Counted from the stretch's first letter, positions 8,473 to 17,293 are shown. The stretch: DNA of 64,000 nt from Microcaldota archaeon (GCA_021811435.1 JAJZOR010000002.1:1-64000), one strand, 5' to 3'. Notes: generated by a model from the letters alone, not told the origin. Made by a program: numbers and translations.

Positions 8473-9035
8473 TGAACCTGAACAATCCGAAGATAAGGCG
8501 CTTAGAGTGGGATGACTTCGCTGAACTGGCAGAGCAGGAATTAGCGTATCACATGGAGCTAGAGCGAAATCCGCATTTCGGTATAGGGACTTACGGGAGT
8601 AAGCCAGAGCCCACCGGCTTGGTGGACTGGTTCACCAAGCTCTACACAGCGGCCCTGTGTGGCGATGCTTTTGTGTCAGTGGCAGAGGTTGGGGGGAAGA
8701 TCGTAGGCATGTGCCACATAGAAGCAGGCCATTTCGCAGAGGGGCCTCACGTGGGGGAGCTTGGCATATCCGTAGTAAAGAAGCACCGGAACGCTGGTAT
8801 AGGTGCGAGGTTGATCAAAGCGGCGCTGGAGGATAGCCGCGGGAGGTTTGAGATAATATCCTCAAGCGTGTTTTCCACAAACAAAAGTGCTATAGCACTC
8901 TATAAAAGATTCGGCTTCAAGGAGTACTCGGTTGCGCCTAAGTTCGTTAAGAGGGGCCATGTTTACATCAGCAGCGTGTCTATGTATCTGGACATTGGCA
9001 GGGGGATCCCGCGCATCAAGAAAGACAACGATTAG
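8472..9035 (+). CDS. GNAT-family N-acetyltransferase
   Basis: This 187-residue GCN5-related acetyltransferase transfers an acetyl group from acetyl-CoA to an amine. The acetyl-CoA binding motif is visible as KKHRNAGIGARLIKAAL (about residues 112-128), with ELGISV just before it, and motif B follows as NKSAIALYKRFGFKEY. The start at ATG 8472 overlaps the upstream stop as TGATG; a GTG at 8469 is an alternative. The N-terminal 60 residues carry the substrate-binding part and give no clue to the substrate. It overlaps the 3' end of the convergent AdoMet synthetase gene by 4 bases. Confidence 0.85.
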   Translation: MNLNNPKIRRLEWDDFAELAEQELAYHMELERNPHFGIGTYGSKPEPTGLVDWFTKLYTAALCGDAFVSVAEVGGKIVGMCHIEAGHFAEGPHVGELGISVVKKHRNAGIGARLIKAALEDSRGRFEIISSSVFSTNKSAIALYKRFGFKEYSVAPKFVKRGHVYISSVSMYLDIGRGIPRIKKDND

Positions 9036-10243
9036 AACATCCCGAATTTGCCCGCTATTATCTCGTTGGTGAGGAACCTTATGTTTTCGAGCATCTCGTC
9101 AGCAATTGCGTAGACCTTGCCTTGTATCGGATCAATCCTCTCGTTCTTGTCCATTATGACCTTTATGCTCAGGTTCTTGGGATCCGCTATGCTCCTGCCT
9201 ATCTGGGACACTACCGATACGTTGCACTCCTTTATCTGCGGGTAGAGCTTGACGACGTCATGCGCTATCTCCTCGGCCAGCACGTTATAGATCTTGCCGA
9301 CGTGGTTTATCGGGTTCTTGCCCGCCGCCGCCTCCAGTGACATGTGCCTGAACGGGGTTATCAGCCCGTTTATCCTGTTTCCCCGGCCGACTTCGCCGTC
9401 ATCCCCGGCCTCGCAGCTGAGACCGGACTTTGTCAGGTACACCTCCATCCTCTCATGCGAATCCCCTGTGTCTACGAGTACCTCGACCTCCCTCTTCGTG
9501 AATTTCTTGGAGAAATTCTTCACGTCTGCGGCCACCGTCTCCTTAAGGTGCGCATATTCTTCGATGCTGTTGATGTACTTGGCCACGAACGCTATGGCCA
9601 GTGTCAGCGTTATCTTGCCCCCCTCTTTTACCCCCATCACCTTTATGTCCTCACCGACTGCAGGTATCTTCGACTTGTAATCCCTGCTGTTCAGGTAGTG
9701 CTCCGTCTCGAGCGCGAGGCTCTCGGTTTCGCTGAATGGAGCGAATCCTATGCCAAACGATGTGTCGTTGGCGAGTGGGATTGCGCTGTTCCTGTTGAAT
9801 ATCTGCGTGAGGTCTGCAGAGCCGCTGAGTATCTTGGAATTGATTATGACTTCCCTGTCCAAATCCAGGAAGCGGGTGTGCTCCTTCAGGTAGTCCCTTG
9901 CGGCCTTGAGCGCTATCTCCTCCACAGGTATTTTGGCCCCCCCGAATTCGCTGGTGGCCCTTCCCGCTATTATTATCTCTATCGGCCTTGTTATGACCCC
10001 CCTGCCGAAAGATACGCTTGAGGATCCGCCCACTATGAGCCCCTTGTCCACATTGTGGTGCAGGACGCTGCCCGTCTCGTCCAGATAGCGCTTGCTGAGC
10101 TCCACGCTCGCCTTCTCGCAGATCCCGTCTATGAGCGAGTCAGGGTGGCCCACGCCCTTCCTCTCTACGTATTCTATCGCCTGCTCGTTCATAGGGATGT
10201 CATTAATCTGTTCAACGTATATGCTCCTGCTAGTCTTTGCCAT
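9032..10243 (-). CDS. mat: archaeal-type S-adenosylmethionine synthetase
   Basis: This 403-residue enzyme makes S-adenosylmethionine from methionine and ATP in the cytoplasm. The sequence matches the distinct archaeal class: GVGHPDSLIDGICE near residue 30, the segment TGDSHERMEVYLTKSGLS, then GDDGEVGRGNRINGLITP and SLEAAAGKNPINHVGKIYN. The length matches the family. I chose the ATG at 10243 over the preceding TTG. A TATA-like element on the minus strand at about 10270-10277 would place transcription near 10247. AdoMet supply links it to methylation and, with MtnA at 52933, to methylthioadenosine salvage. Confidence 0.95.
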   Translation of the reverse strand: MAKTSRSIYVEQINDIPMNEQAIEYVERKGVGHPDSLIDGICEKASVELSKRYLDETGSVLHHNVDKGLIVGGSSSVSFGRGVITRPIEIIIAGRATSEFGGAKIPVEEIALKAARDYLKEHTRFLDLDREVIINSKILSGSADLTQIFNRNSAIPLANDTSFGIGFAPFSETESLALETEHYLNSRDYKSKIPAVGEDIKVMGVKEGGKITLTLAIAFVAKYINSIEEYAHLKETVAADVKNFSKKFTKREVEVLVDTGDSHERMEVYLTKSGLSCEAGDDGEVGRGNRINGLITPFRHMSLEAAAGKNPINHVGKIYNVLAEEIAHDVVKLYPQIKECNVSVVSQIGRSIADPKNLSIKVIMDKNERIDPIQGKVYAIADEMLENIRFLTNEIIAGKFGMF

Positions 10244-10334
10244 CAAAACCCCGATCGATTTATAGACGATTTAATCCCAGCCTATATATTCATTGTTGAA
10301 AATAATATTCAAATAGGAATAATACGGGCAAGCA

Positions 10335-10343
10335 TTAAATATT
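10335..10343 (+). promoter_or_regulatory. TATA box for the XRE-CBS gene (leaderless)
   Basis: TTAAATATT is centred about 26 bases before the ATG at 10365. This supports a leaderless transcript and the shorter start. Confidence 0.6.
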
Positions 10344-10364
10344 GTGAGCATGCAATTTAGAAGC

Positions 10365-10883
10365 ATGTTTCCAAGCCTGGAGAACATCGGCAAGCGCAGG
10401 AAGGCGCTGGGCATAACTCAGCAGCAGATGGCAGCTAGGATAGGCATAAGCCAGTCGCTGGTCGCCAAGATAGAGCGCAATCTGGTCGTGCCGAACTACA
10501 AGATAGCGTGCGACATATTCGATTTCCTAGACAAGGCGGAGCGCTCGGGCGAGAGGCGCGCGGAGCAGATCATGCACCGAAACGTCATAGCGCTGAAGCC
10601 TAGGGACACGGTAGAGACGGCAGCCAACCTTGCCAAGAAGAGGCTGATATCGCAGTTCCCGGTCGTGAGCGGAAGCTCCATGGTCGGCAGCGTGACCACT
10701 GCCAGGCTGGTCGGGTTGAGGAATAGGACTGCCATAGCCGACATCATGGGCGAGCCTTTCCCGACGATAAGCCCGGACGCCCCGGTTTCCGTGATAAGCG
10801 CGCTGCTGCGGCGCTACTCTGCCGCCCTTGTATTGAGGAAGGGGAAAATAGCCGGTATAATAACCGCAGAGGACCTACTTTGA
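10365..10883 (+). CDS. XRE-type helix-turn-helix plus CBS-pair regulator
   Basis: This 172-residue protein has an N-terminal XRE-type DNA-binding domain (about 5-60) with a clear helix-turn-helix, TQQQMAARIGISQSLVAKIE. A pair of CBS domains follows (about 70-172) with the strand-helix pattern QFPVVSGSSMVGSVTT and AALVLRKGKIAGIITAEDLL. CBS pairs usually bind adenosine nucleotides or AdoMet, so the protein is probably a ligand-sensing transcription regulator. It lies divergent from AdoMet synthetase with about 120 bases between starts, so AdoMet sensing is possible but is inference. Earlier GTG/ATG codons at 10344/10350 are less likely given the TATA spacing. Confidence 0.85.
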   Translation: MFPSLENIGKRRKALGITQQQMAARIGISQSLVAKIERNLVVPNYKIACDIFDFLDKAERSGERRAEQIMHRNVIALKPRDTVETAANLAKKRLISQFPVVSGSSMVGSVTTARLVGLRNRTAIADIMGEPFPTISPDAPVSVISALLRRYSAALVLRKGKIAGIITAEDLL

Positions 10884-12629
10884 CCTAGCTAGCGCCTTGA
10901 TGCTCTTTATCTTTTCAAGGAGCGCCTTCTCCTCGTCGCTTATGAGGTTGGAGAACTCGCCCTTCAGCATCTTCTCGTCGCTGTCGCTCAGGCGCGTGTA
11001 GAGCACCTGGTTATCCCTTACCTGCCTGCCGAAAGCAGGTTCGTCCATGGAAATCGCTATGCTGTCGCCCTTCTTGGCCAGGTCAAGCGGGGCCTTGTCG
11101 TTCTGCATGCCCTTTATGCGGCCGACTATCGTGCCGCTCTCGCCCATCAGCAGGTAGCCGGGCTTGACCCTTCCCTGGAGGACGCTGATGCCGAATATGG
11201 CGGGATGCGATACCCTGAAGCACGTGTTCGGGACCACCTCAACCATCCCGGGGAACATTATGGAGCTTTCCATTCTCTTCTTGATGTCGTGCTGCCTCTG
11301 CTCGACGAACCTCTTGTAGTCGTCTATCAGCGTGTATATTATCTTGTTTTCCAGTATCGTGACGTTGCTGGCCTGCGACGCCTCGAGCGCGTCCTGGTCT
11401 ACGCCGACGTTGAATGCGAGTATCGCAGCGCCGGCCGGATCGGAGGCGCTGGAAGTGAAAACGTCGATGACGTCGCGCTTGGTCACCTTGCCTATGGCCT
11501 TCTTGGATATCTTGAAGCCGTCGCTCTTGAGCAGCTTGGATATCGCCTCTATGCTGCCTATCGAGTCGGCCTTGAGCGCAACTCCCGCGCCGTCGCCCTT
11601 GAAGACGTCCTCCAGTTCCTGCTCTATCTGGCTGCCGTAATCCGGGTCGGTCGTCTGTATCACCAGCGAGCCGGGCATGGCGTCGTCCAGCCCGGTGCCG
11701 CTTATCTTAACGCCGCAGGCCGCGCTCGCCTCGTCTACGTAGAGGAAGTTGCTCGTAGCCTCCCTGATCTCGTGCAGGGGTTTCGGCTTGAGCAGGGCCT
11801 TTATCTTCGCTATGGCTATGCCGTTCTGCGTTGCGAATGCTATGTTGTCGTTGACGTGGAGTGCGCCGTCGTATAGTATGACGTCTATGGTGGTCCCGAG
11901 GCCGGTGACCTCGTGCTTCTCCAGTATGCTGCCGCGCCCCGGGCCGTGCACCTCTATGTTAAGCTCCATCTCGAGGAACTTCTGCGCCAGGCCGGTGACC
12001 ACCATCAGCAGCTCAGCTATGCCCTCCCCAGTCTTGGCGCTAAGCGGCACTATTGCAAGCTCCTTCTGGAAATTGGTTATCCTGTCGAACCGGTCGCTGG
12101 AGAAGCCGAGCTCGCTAAGCCTTCCGGCTATCGCGTAGACCCTGTTGTCGAGTTCGCTCGAAACGTAGGGCGGCTGCTGCTTGAGCGCCTCCATCACGCT
12201 GCCTAGTTTGGTGTTGTGCCATCCGGTTATCAAGTCTATCTTGTTGGCCGCGATGACGAACGGGGTCTTGTACTCCTTTAGTATGTTTATGGCTTCGATC
12301 GTTTGCGGCTCGAAGCCCTGCGACACGTCGACCACCACTATGGCTATGTCGGCAACGCTGCCGCCCCTCCTCCTTAGGTTGGTGAACGCCTCGTGGCCGG
12401 GGGTGTCTATGAATAGCAATCCTGGTATAGTTATCTTCGCGGCTGAACCTTTCAGCGCAGGGCCGCATATCTTGTTTATTGCGTCTATAGGGACTTCGCT
12501 TGCCGCTATGTGCTGGGTTATCTGGCCTGCCTCCTTTGACGCTATCGCTGTGTTCCTTATCTTGTCTAGGAGCGTGGTCTTGCCATGGTCGACGTGACCC
12601 ATCACCACAATTATAGGCTGCCTTATCAT
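10875..12629 (-). CDS. infB: translation initiation factor aIF5B
   Basis: This 584-residue GTPase promotes ribosomal subunit joining during translation initiation. The G domain carries P-loop GHVDHGKT (11-18), FIDTPGHEAF and AANKID. The rest follows the aIF5B plan: domain II with EVHGPGRGSILE, domain III, and domain IV (MFPGMVEVVPNTCF) at the C-terminus. Length and domain order match archaeal aIF5B without an N-terminal extension. Its 3' end overlaps the convergent XRE-CBS gene by 9 bases. Confidence 0.96.
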   Translation of the reverse strand: MIRQPIIVVMGHVDHGKTTLLDKIRNTAIASKEAGQITQHIAASEVPIDAINKICGPALKGSAAKITIPGLLFIDTPGHEAFTNLRRRGGSVADIAIVVVDVSQGFEPQTIEAINILKEYKTPFVIAANKIDLITGWHNTKLGSVMEALKQQPPYVSSELDNRVYAIAGRLSELGFSSDRFDRITNFQKELAIVPLSAKTGEGIAELLMVVTGLAQKFLEMELNIEVHGPGRGSILEKHEVTGLGTTIDVILYDGALHVNDNIAFATQNGIAIAKIKALLKPKPLHEIREATSNFLYVDEASAACGVKISGTGLDDAMPGSLVIQTTDPDYGSQIEQELEDVFKGDGAGVALKADSIGSIEAISKLLKSDGFKISKKAIGKVTKRDVIDVFTSSASDPAGAAILAFNVGVDQDALEASQASNVTILENKIIYTLIDDYKRFVEQRQHDIKKRMESSIMFPGMVEVVPNTCFRVSHPAIFGISVLQGRVKPGYLLMGESGTIVGRIKGMQNDKAPLDLAKKGDSIAISMDEPAFGRQVRDNQVLYTRLSDSDEKMLKGEFSNLISDEEKALLEKIKSIKALARSK

Positions 12630-12742
12630 ATGAGCACCGCATCTAGGGACCTTTATTGGATTTATTATGGATTAATTATTATGACGTTATACAGCACAAA
12701 TCAGGGCGGCCAAGGCGGCGCCCATTCCACGTGCATTCGTTC

Positions 12743-13321
12743 TTATGCTCCGAAAATCGCCTCCTCGTCGGCACGCCCATAGTCCAGTATTTCTGAATCC
12801 TCGAACCACAGCCTTATCTCCTTCTCGGCTATCTCCCTGCTCTCCGATACATGGACGACATTCCTGACCGGCCTCTTGAAAGCGTCGGCCAGCTCGTAGC
12901 TGTCGCTCGTGAATCCCCCCCTTATTGTTGACGGATCCGCTTTCTTTGGCTCGGTAGGGCCGGCTATCTTGCGCGCGACCTCCGTGGTCGCGTACCCCTC
13001 AAGCACGAGCGCGACTATGGGAGATCTAGTCAGCTCCTTTATCAGCAGGCCCCTCACCCTCTTGCCTATTTCAAGCTCCGTCTCTGCGGTATCCGTGCCC
13101 TTCTCCTTCATCGACTTTTTAGCTTTGGAGCCCACGCTCACCAGCCAGCCCTCGTCGTAGACGTAATGCTTGCCGACCTTATCCTCGTCCGCCTTGATCA
13201 GCTTCATCGCAACAACCTTCAGGCCGGCATCCTCAAACTTGGATATGACCCTGCCTATAATAGCCCTTTCCACGCCGTCCGGTTTTATCAGGACAAGAGT
13301 CCTTTCCTTTTCAATTCCCAT
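12743..13321 (-). CDS. ndk: nucleoside diphosphate kinase (long variant)
   Basis: This 192-residue enzyme transfers the gamma phosphate between nucleoside di- and triphosphates. TLVLIKPDGVERAIIGRVI is the canonical N-terminus, and RNVVHVSES carries the catalytic His. The protein is about 40 residues longer than typical NDKs of 150. The extra length sits in the middle (about residues 55-100, charged, VSVGSKAKKSMKEKG) and at the C-terminus. I chose the ATG at 13321 (MGIEKERT). Upstream in-frame starts would add an unlikely Cys/Met-rich leader. Confidence 0.92.
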   Translation of the reverse strand: MGIEKERTLVLIKPDGVERAIIGRVISKFEDAGLKVVAMKLIKADEDKVGKHYVYDEGWLVSVGSKAKKSMKEKGTDTAETELEIGKRVRGLLIKELTRSPIVALVLEGYATTEVARKIAGPTEPKKADPSTIRGGFTSDSYELADAFKRPVRNVVHVSESREIAEKEIRLWFEDSEILDYGRADEEAIFGA

Positions 13322-13374
13322 ATGCATGCACACCCAGAGTATCAAAAGTTTTAATCATTAATTCTAACGCGCCG

Positions 13375-13668
13375 TCATTCCCTGTACTTCAGCTCGTCGC
13401 TCATCATCTCCGGGCTCCACATCGGCTCCCATACCAAGTCTACCTCGACCTTCCCGACGTCCTTTATCGCCTCTAGCCTTAGTTGCGCGTCGGCCAGTAT
13501 GACGCTTGTTACCGGGCACATAGGGGACGTCATGGTCAGCGTAATCTTGATGTCGTTAGCACCGCTTACCTTTATGCCATATATGAGGCCCAAGTCCACT
13601 ATGCTGGCGTTCAATTCCGGGTCCGTGCATCCGTTCAGCGCCTCTATTATGTCCCTGCTTTTAAGCAT
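13375..13668 (-). CDS. MIP18/SufT-like (DUF59) iron-sulfur assembly protein
   Basis: This 97-residue single-domain protein belongs to the MIP18/PaaD family, which helps mature iron-sulfur proteins. Family features are NGCTDPELNASIVDLGLIYG near the N-terminus, the TSPMCPVTSVILAD segment with its conserved Cys, and the C-terminal WEPMWSPEMMSDE. An AGGTG sequence 6 bases upstream supports the ATG at 13668. It lies directly after the promoter side of the NDK gene on the same strand. Confidence 0.88.
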   Translation of the reverse strand: MLKSRDIIEALNGCTDPELNASIVDLGLIYGIKVSGANDIKITLTMTSPMCPVTSVILADAQLRLEAIKDVGKVEVDLVWEPMWSPEMMSDELKYRE

Positions 13669-13886
13669 GAAAAACACCTATCTGCTTTATATCCTAATAC
13701 GAATGTGCTTTCATATATTAAAACACTTGCTGGGCCACGGGTTAGCGCGCTACACTTGCTGTCCATACGCACAGCGACCTTTGGCATGGGCTGCCGACGC
13801 GCTTTGCCATCAGGCGCGATCCCACTTTGAGGACAAGGTATTTAAGGCTTCAATTTAAAGCGATGGTTATATAGGATGTGCATTTT

Positions 13887-14627
13887 ATGAGGCTGCGCGT
13901 TAATACTGGCATAAGCATCTTGGACAAAATGCTCAACAATGGCATACCCGAGGGGGATCAGGTCGCGCTGGCGGGAAGTGCGGGTGTGGGCAAAACTCTG
14001 ACCGCATTCGAGTTCCTATACAAGAACGCGAAGGCCGGGCACAGTTCGCTTTTCTTCTCGCTTGAGGAATCGCCTATACAGATAGTCGAGAACGCGAAAG
14101 CCGCGTTCACGGACTTCAATGACATAGACGATATAATAGCGAAGGGCGTGCTGACCGTGGAGGGCGCGGACATAAAGGACACCATACGGGCGGCTGGCAG
14201 CGGCGACCAATCGCAGATGAACTACGTATTCAGTTCTGTGGTCAACCAGATATCGAATTCCATAAAGGCGCATAATGCTACCAGGGTCGTCATAGACTCG
14301 CTGACCACATTCAAGCTGCTGCTGAAAGAGCCGCTCACCTACAGGCTGCTTTCGCTCAGCCTCTTAAGCGTGCTCAAGGAGTTGAAGGTTACTTCGCTGC
14401 TGACGCTTGAGGTGATGACCGGGAGCAGGGACCACCTCCAGTACCAGCCGGAATTCTTCATATACGATGGCATTATAGCGCTATACGCCACTGCCGAGGA
14501 GAGGAACAGGATACACAGCCTGGAGGTGCTCAAGATGCGAGGCACCAAGCACAGTTTCAGGACTGTGCCGTATGTCATAGCTGACAACGGGATAAATCCA
14601 ATCATAGCCGTGGAAAACGTGCTTTGA
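13887..14627 (+). CDS. KaiC-like RecA-superfamily ATPase (first of pair)
   Basis: This 246-residue protein has a single KaiC/RadA-type ATPase domain. It opens with RVNTGISILDKMLNNGIPEG, followed by Walker A GSAGVGKT (about 34-41), FSLEES (the KaiC-type glutamate pair) and Walker B RVVIDSLTTF. The C-terminal part holds EVLKMRGTKHS, typical of archaeal KaiC-like proteins. These proteins act as signalling ATPases and have been linked to archaellum, DNA and stress functions; the role here is unknown. I chose the ATG at 13887 rather than an upstream frame start. A paralog follows 18 bases downstream. Confidence 0.85.
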   Translation: MRLRVNTGISILDKMLNNGIPEGDQVALAGSAGVGKTLTAFEFLYKNAKAGHSSLFFSLEESPIQIVENAKAAFTDFNDIDDIIAKGVLTVEGADIKDTIRAAGSGDQSQMNYVFSSVVNQISNSIKAHNATRVVIDSLTTFKLLLKEPLTYRLLSLSLLSVLKELKVTSLLTLEVMTGSRDHLQYQPEFFIYDGIIALYATAEERNRIHSLEVLKMRGTKHSFRTVPYVIADNGINPIIAVENVL

Positions 14628-14645
14628 GATTCATGGGGTTTTTGA

Positions 14646-15362
14646 ATGGCTACCGAGCAGCGGTTTTTCATAGAGCGCGTAGTCACAGGAGTGAACGGGC
14701 TCGATGACCTCCTTTACGGCGGCATACCCGCTAGGAGCCAGGTGCTCATATCCGGAAATTCAGGGACAGGCAAGACGCTCCTGTCCTTCGAGATACTCTA
14801 CAGGAACGCGGAGGTAGACATACCCAGCACTTTCATAACCTTTGAGGAGACCGTGGAGTCCGTGATCTCTAATGCAAAGAACGCATTTACCTACTTTGAG
14901 GACATAGACGAGCTCGTTACATCCAGGAAGCTGAACATAATGGCCGTGCCCATAGTGACCAGCCTGAAGAGCAGGGAGGCTTTCGAGACCGTGCTGGCTG
15001 ACCTGAACAAGGAGATAGAGTCGAACAGCTCCAAGATCATAGTCATAGATTCGCTCTCCACCCTCAGGACGCTTTACGATGAGGACAGGGCCTTTACCAG
15101 GTCGGTAAACCTCATGATAGCGAACTTCAGGCAGCTAGGGGTCACGACGATAGTGACCATGGAGACGCCGACCATAGAAGTGGCCCAATCAAGCGGCCTT
15201 TATGGCACATTCATGTTCGACGGCATCATAGGACTCGCCACCACGAGCGCGGAGGGCAGCTTCCAGTACATGATAAGGATAGTGAAGATGAGGAGCACAA
15301 ACCACCGCAACAATCCTGTGCCTTATGAGATAACGCAGAACGGCATAAACATATTCAAGTAA
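14646..15362 (+). CDS. KaiC-like RecA-superfamily ATPase (second of pair)
   Basis: This 238-residue paralog of the previous gene has GVNGLDDLLYGGIPARSQVL, Walker A GNSGTGKT (about 37-44), FITFEETVES and Walker B KIIVIDSLSTL, then RIVKMRSTNHRNNPVPY near the end. The two proteins align throughout without a second ATPase domain, so they may form a mixed ring in place of the double-domain KaiC. Its stop overlaps the end of a TnpB relic on the opposite strand, which means the element came to rest exactly at its 3' end. Confidence 0.85.
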   Translation: MATEQRFFIERVVTGVNGLDDLLYGGIPARSQVLISGNSGTGKTLLSFEILYRNAEVDIPSTFITFEETVESVISNAKNAFTYFEDIDELVTSRKLNIMAVPIVTSLKSREAFETVLADLNKEIESNSSKIIVIDSLSTLRTLYDEDRAFTRSVNLMIANFRQLGVTTIVTMETPTIEVAQSSGLYGTFMFDGIIGLATTSAEGSFQYMIRIVKMRSTNHRNNPVPYEITQNGINIFK

Positions 15363-16187
15363 ACTGCCGCTCGGCAAGCCCTGTGACATTCATCAGTTTA
15401 GGGTTATGCGGCACAGTTGCGCTGGAACCGGCAACTCCATCGGAATGCCATATGGGTCCGTTTATAGTGACTCTCCTATTGGAAATCTGGACAAAATCAG
15501 ACTGGTTAGGTTTATGGCCTCTCCGCTCTAACAGGGGTTTTATTGCGATATTAAGGCTCGCATGCCTATCAGAGTTTACTACAGCTCCGCATTCCTTGCA
15601 CCTGAACAGGGCATAGTTTCCACTGCCATGTCCCTTACCAACAGCACCGCAATGGTTGCAGAGCTTGGACGCATGCCATGCATCAACGACGTTCAGCGTA
15701 ATATTCTTGTCAAAATACCTCTGCACGAGGTTCTTCCTGAAAGTAAAGAAGGGAATCCGCATGACTTCACGATCGAATCTCTTTCCTTTAGGACTGAATC
15801 GTTTGAGGTCTTCAACGGGAACGTCTGTATCGTGTCGCGGAGCCATTTCGGTGATGTCCCTCACGACTTCGCCTATTCGGTTCTTGACAAAGTTATATCC
15901 ATTTCGTTTAGTCCTCTTAAGCGCCTTATTCACATAGGAGCTTCCGGCATCGGCATAACTTTGGAGGATATACTTCCTTTCAAAATCCCCTGAAGGATGT
16001 TGGATTTCCCGCTCACGGTGTTAAAGGAGGTGCGTCGTTTGCAATTTGAATATACCTTGCGATGGAGGTCCATAAACCTATGACAGAAGTCTCTCTCGTA
16101 CCACAGTTTATTGAATTCGGCAATTGCTAGAGAAAGTACCTCCTGCAGTCCAGCATTCTTCTTAGAAGTCCCGTCGGTTTGCAACAA
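15355..16187 (-). pseudogene. TnpB (IS200/IS605-type) relic with internal deletion
   Basis: Two minus-strand frames form one broken TnpB. The 5' piece (16187-15930) keeps LAIAEFNKLWYERDFCHR. The 3' piece (15933-15355) holds the RuvC-II region (VPVEDLKRF), a CNHC/CKEC zinc ribbon and the RuvC-III motif NSDRHASLNIAIK. Together they give about 277 residues against the usual 370-430. The wedge region and the RuvC-I segment with the first catalytic Asp are missing, so nuclease activity is not expected. The relic abuts the stop codon of the KaiC-like gene. No TnpA gene and no element ends were found. Confidence 0.8.
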
Positions 16188-16327
16188 TATGCTTCTCTGT
16201 ATAAACCCAACCGCTTATTATTCGGACGGCAATGGTTATAACACGTACATTGCTCCTCCCATCTCAAGAAATTGGGTATCAACAATGGTGATTGTGGACA
16301 AATGCCCGCTGTTCTGCGCCGCCTTGG

Positions 16328-16738
16328 CTATTGGGCTTTGCCTACTATCGCAATCGTATCCTTCACCGCGCTTAGGGAGGGGCGTACGGAGAGCGCTCTG
16401 AGCATGCCAAGCATCGACTTTTCGTCTACAGTCCTCCCCGCTGCGAGCAGGGTGAAAGCTGCGGCTATGTATATCAAGTAATTCTTGCCCATTTGGTCTG
16501 TTATTAACCTGGCCAGCCCGTCATCCAGTGTCGCGCCTGCATTTAGCAGCAACTTCGCCATGGTCTCGCTGTCTACCAGTTCGCGGCCGGCGAACATCAA
16601 CGCGATTGCTGCGAAGAAGTGCGGAAGGATTACGTCTGTGCTTTTGTCGTGCGTTGGTATGGCGCCGAGATACGACCTGAACGCGGCGTCCATCTTCATA
16701 TGCACAGTTCCGGACAAGGACTCTGCGAGCTTTAGCAT
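16328..16738 (-). CDS. tandem stalk-P1-like repeat protein (second of pair)
   Basis: This 136-residue helical protein is a paralog of its upstream neighbour. It holds two repeats of about 48 residues: the first begins LPHFFAAIALMFAGRELVDS (about 39-90) and the second begins YIAAAFTLLAAGRTVDEKSM (about 90-136). Each resembles the N-terminal dimerisation domain of archaeal ribosomal stalk protein P1 (IYAALLLxxAGKxIxEExVKxVLxAxG). The hinge and acidic tail that bind elongation factors are absent. The start codon overlaps the upstream stop (ATGCTAA), so the two are translationally coupled. The P1 relation is my inference from pattern; an unrelated helical repeat is possible. Confidence 0.65.
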   Translation of the reverse strand: MLKLAESLSGTVHMKMDAAFRSYLGAIPTHDKSTDVILPHFFAAIALMFAGRELVDSETMAKLLLNAGATLDDGLARLITDQMGKNYLIYIAAAFTLLAAGRTVDEKSMLGMLRALSVRPSLSAVKDTIAIVGKAQ

Positions 16739-17274
16739 GGAAGCTTCTGCCCGATTTGAGCGTCCGGGCCGTTATCCTCACCCTGAGCGCGCCCTTCTAC
16801 AGATTTGTATATCGCTATTGCTTCAGCGGTCACATTGAAGTTCGGTGCTACGCCTATCGCCATTTCCAGCCTTGCAACGCTTTCAGGTAGCGGGACGGCA
16901 CCTGACGACTCTAGGAATGCAGAGAGCGCTATGGCAACGAAGTGAGAGCCGAAACGGAATGAGCTTATCAGATCAGCCATTTGCAGGGAGAATTTGAACC
17001 CGAGCGCCTCGACTACATTCCGGATCTCAGTCTTGTTGAAAGGCCGGCCGCAGAAGTCTAGCAGCAGCAACGAAACGAAGTGCGGCAGGACGCCGCTTTC
17101 TATGGCGTTCCTGAAATCCGGATTTGCGAACGCCTGCGTAAGGGTGACTTTGAGGCATTTTGATATGCTGCCGCTTATGGCGCTTATCAGTTTGTAGCCT
17201 TGCTCATATGCAGGGTCGCGCCCTGGAGGAATCGGAGCGACGGTGCCTGCAGCCGTGTCATCGTACATCTTCAT
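16732..17274 (-). CDS. tandem stalk-P1-like repeat protein (first of pair)
   Basis: This 180-residue protein is paralogous to the downstream gene. After a helical N-terminal segment (about 25-60, KLISAISGSISKCLKVTL), it carries two repeats: LPHFVSLLLLDFCGRPFNKT (about 64-115) and FVAIALSAFLESSGAVPLPE (about 112-160). The LPHF start, the Gly-Arg turn and the amphipathic helices recur at the same places in both proteins. The C-terminus is short, polar and ends in Cys, without the acidic stalk tail. A TATA-like CTATATAAAG lies just upstream on the minus strand. The function is unknown; the two products probably bind each other. Confidence 0.65.
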   Translation of the reverse strand: MKMYDDTAAGTVAPIPPGRDPAYEQGYKLISAISGSISKCLKVTLTQAFANPDFRNAIESGVLPHFVSLLLLDFCGRPFNKTEIRNVVEALGFKFSLQMADLISSFRFGSHFVAIALSAFLESSGAVPLPESVARLEMAIGVAPNFNVTAEAIAIYKSVEGRAQGEDNGPDAQIGQKLPC

Positions 17275-17283
17275 CGTTTACAC

Positions 17284-17293
17284 TTTATATAGC
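17284..17293 (-). promoter_or_regulatory. TATA box for the P1-like pair
   Basis: The minus strand reads CTATATAAAG about 15-20 bases before the ATG codons at 17274 and 17268. The short spacing leaves the exact start uncertain. Confidence 0.45.
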
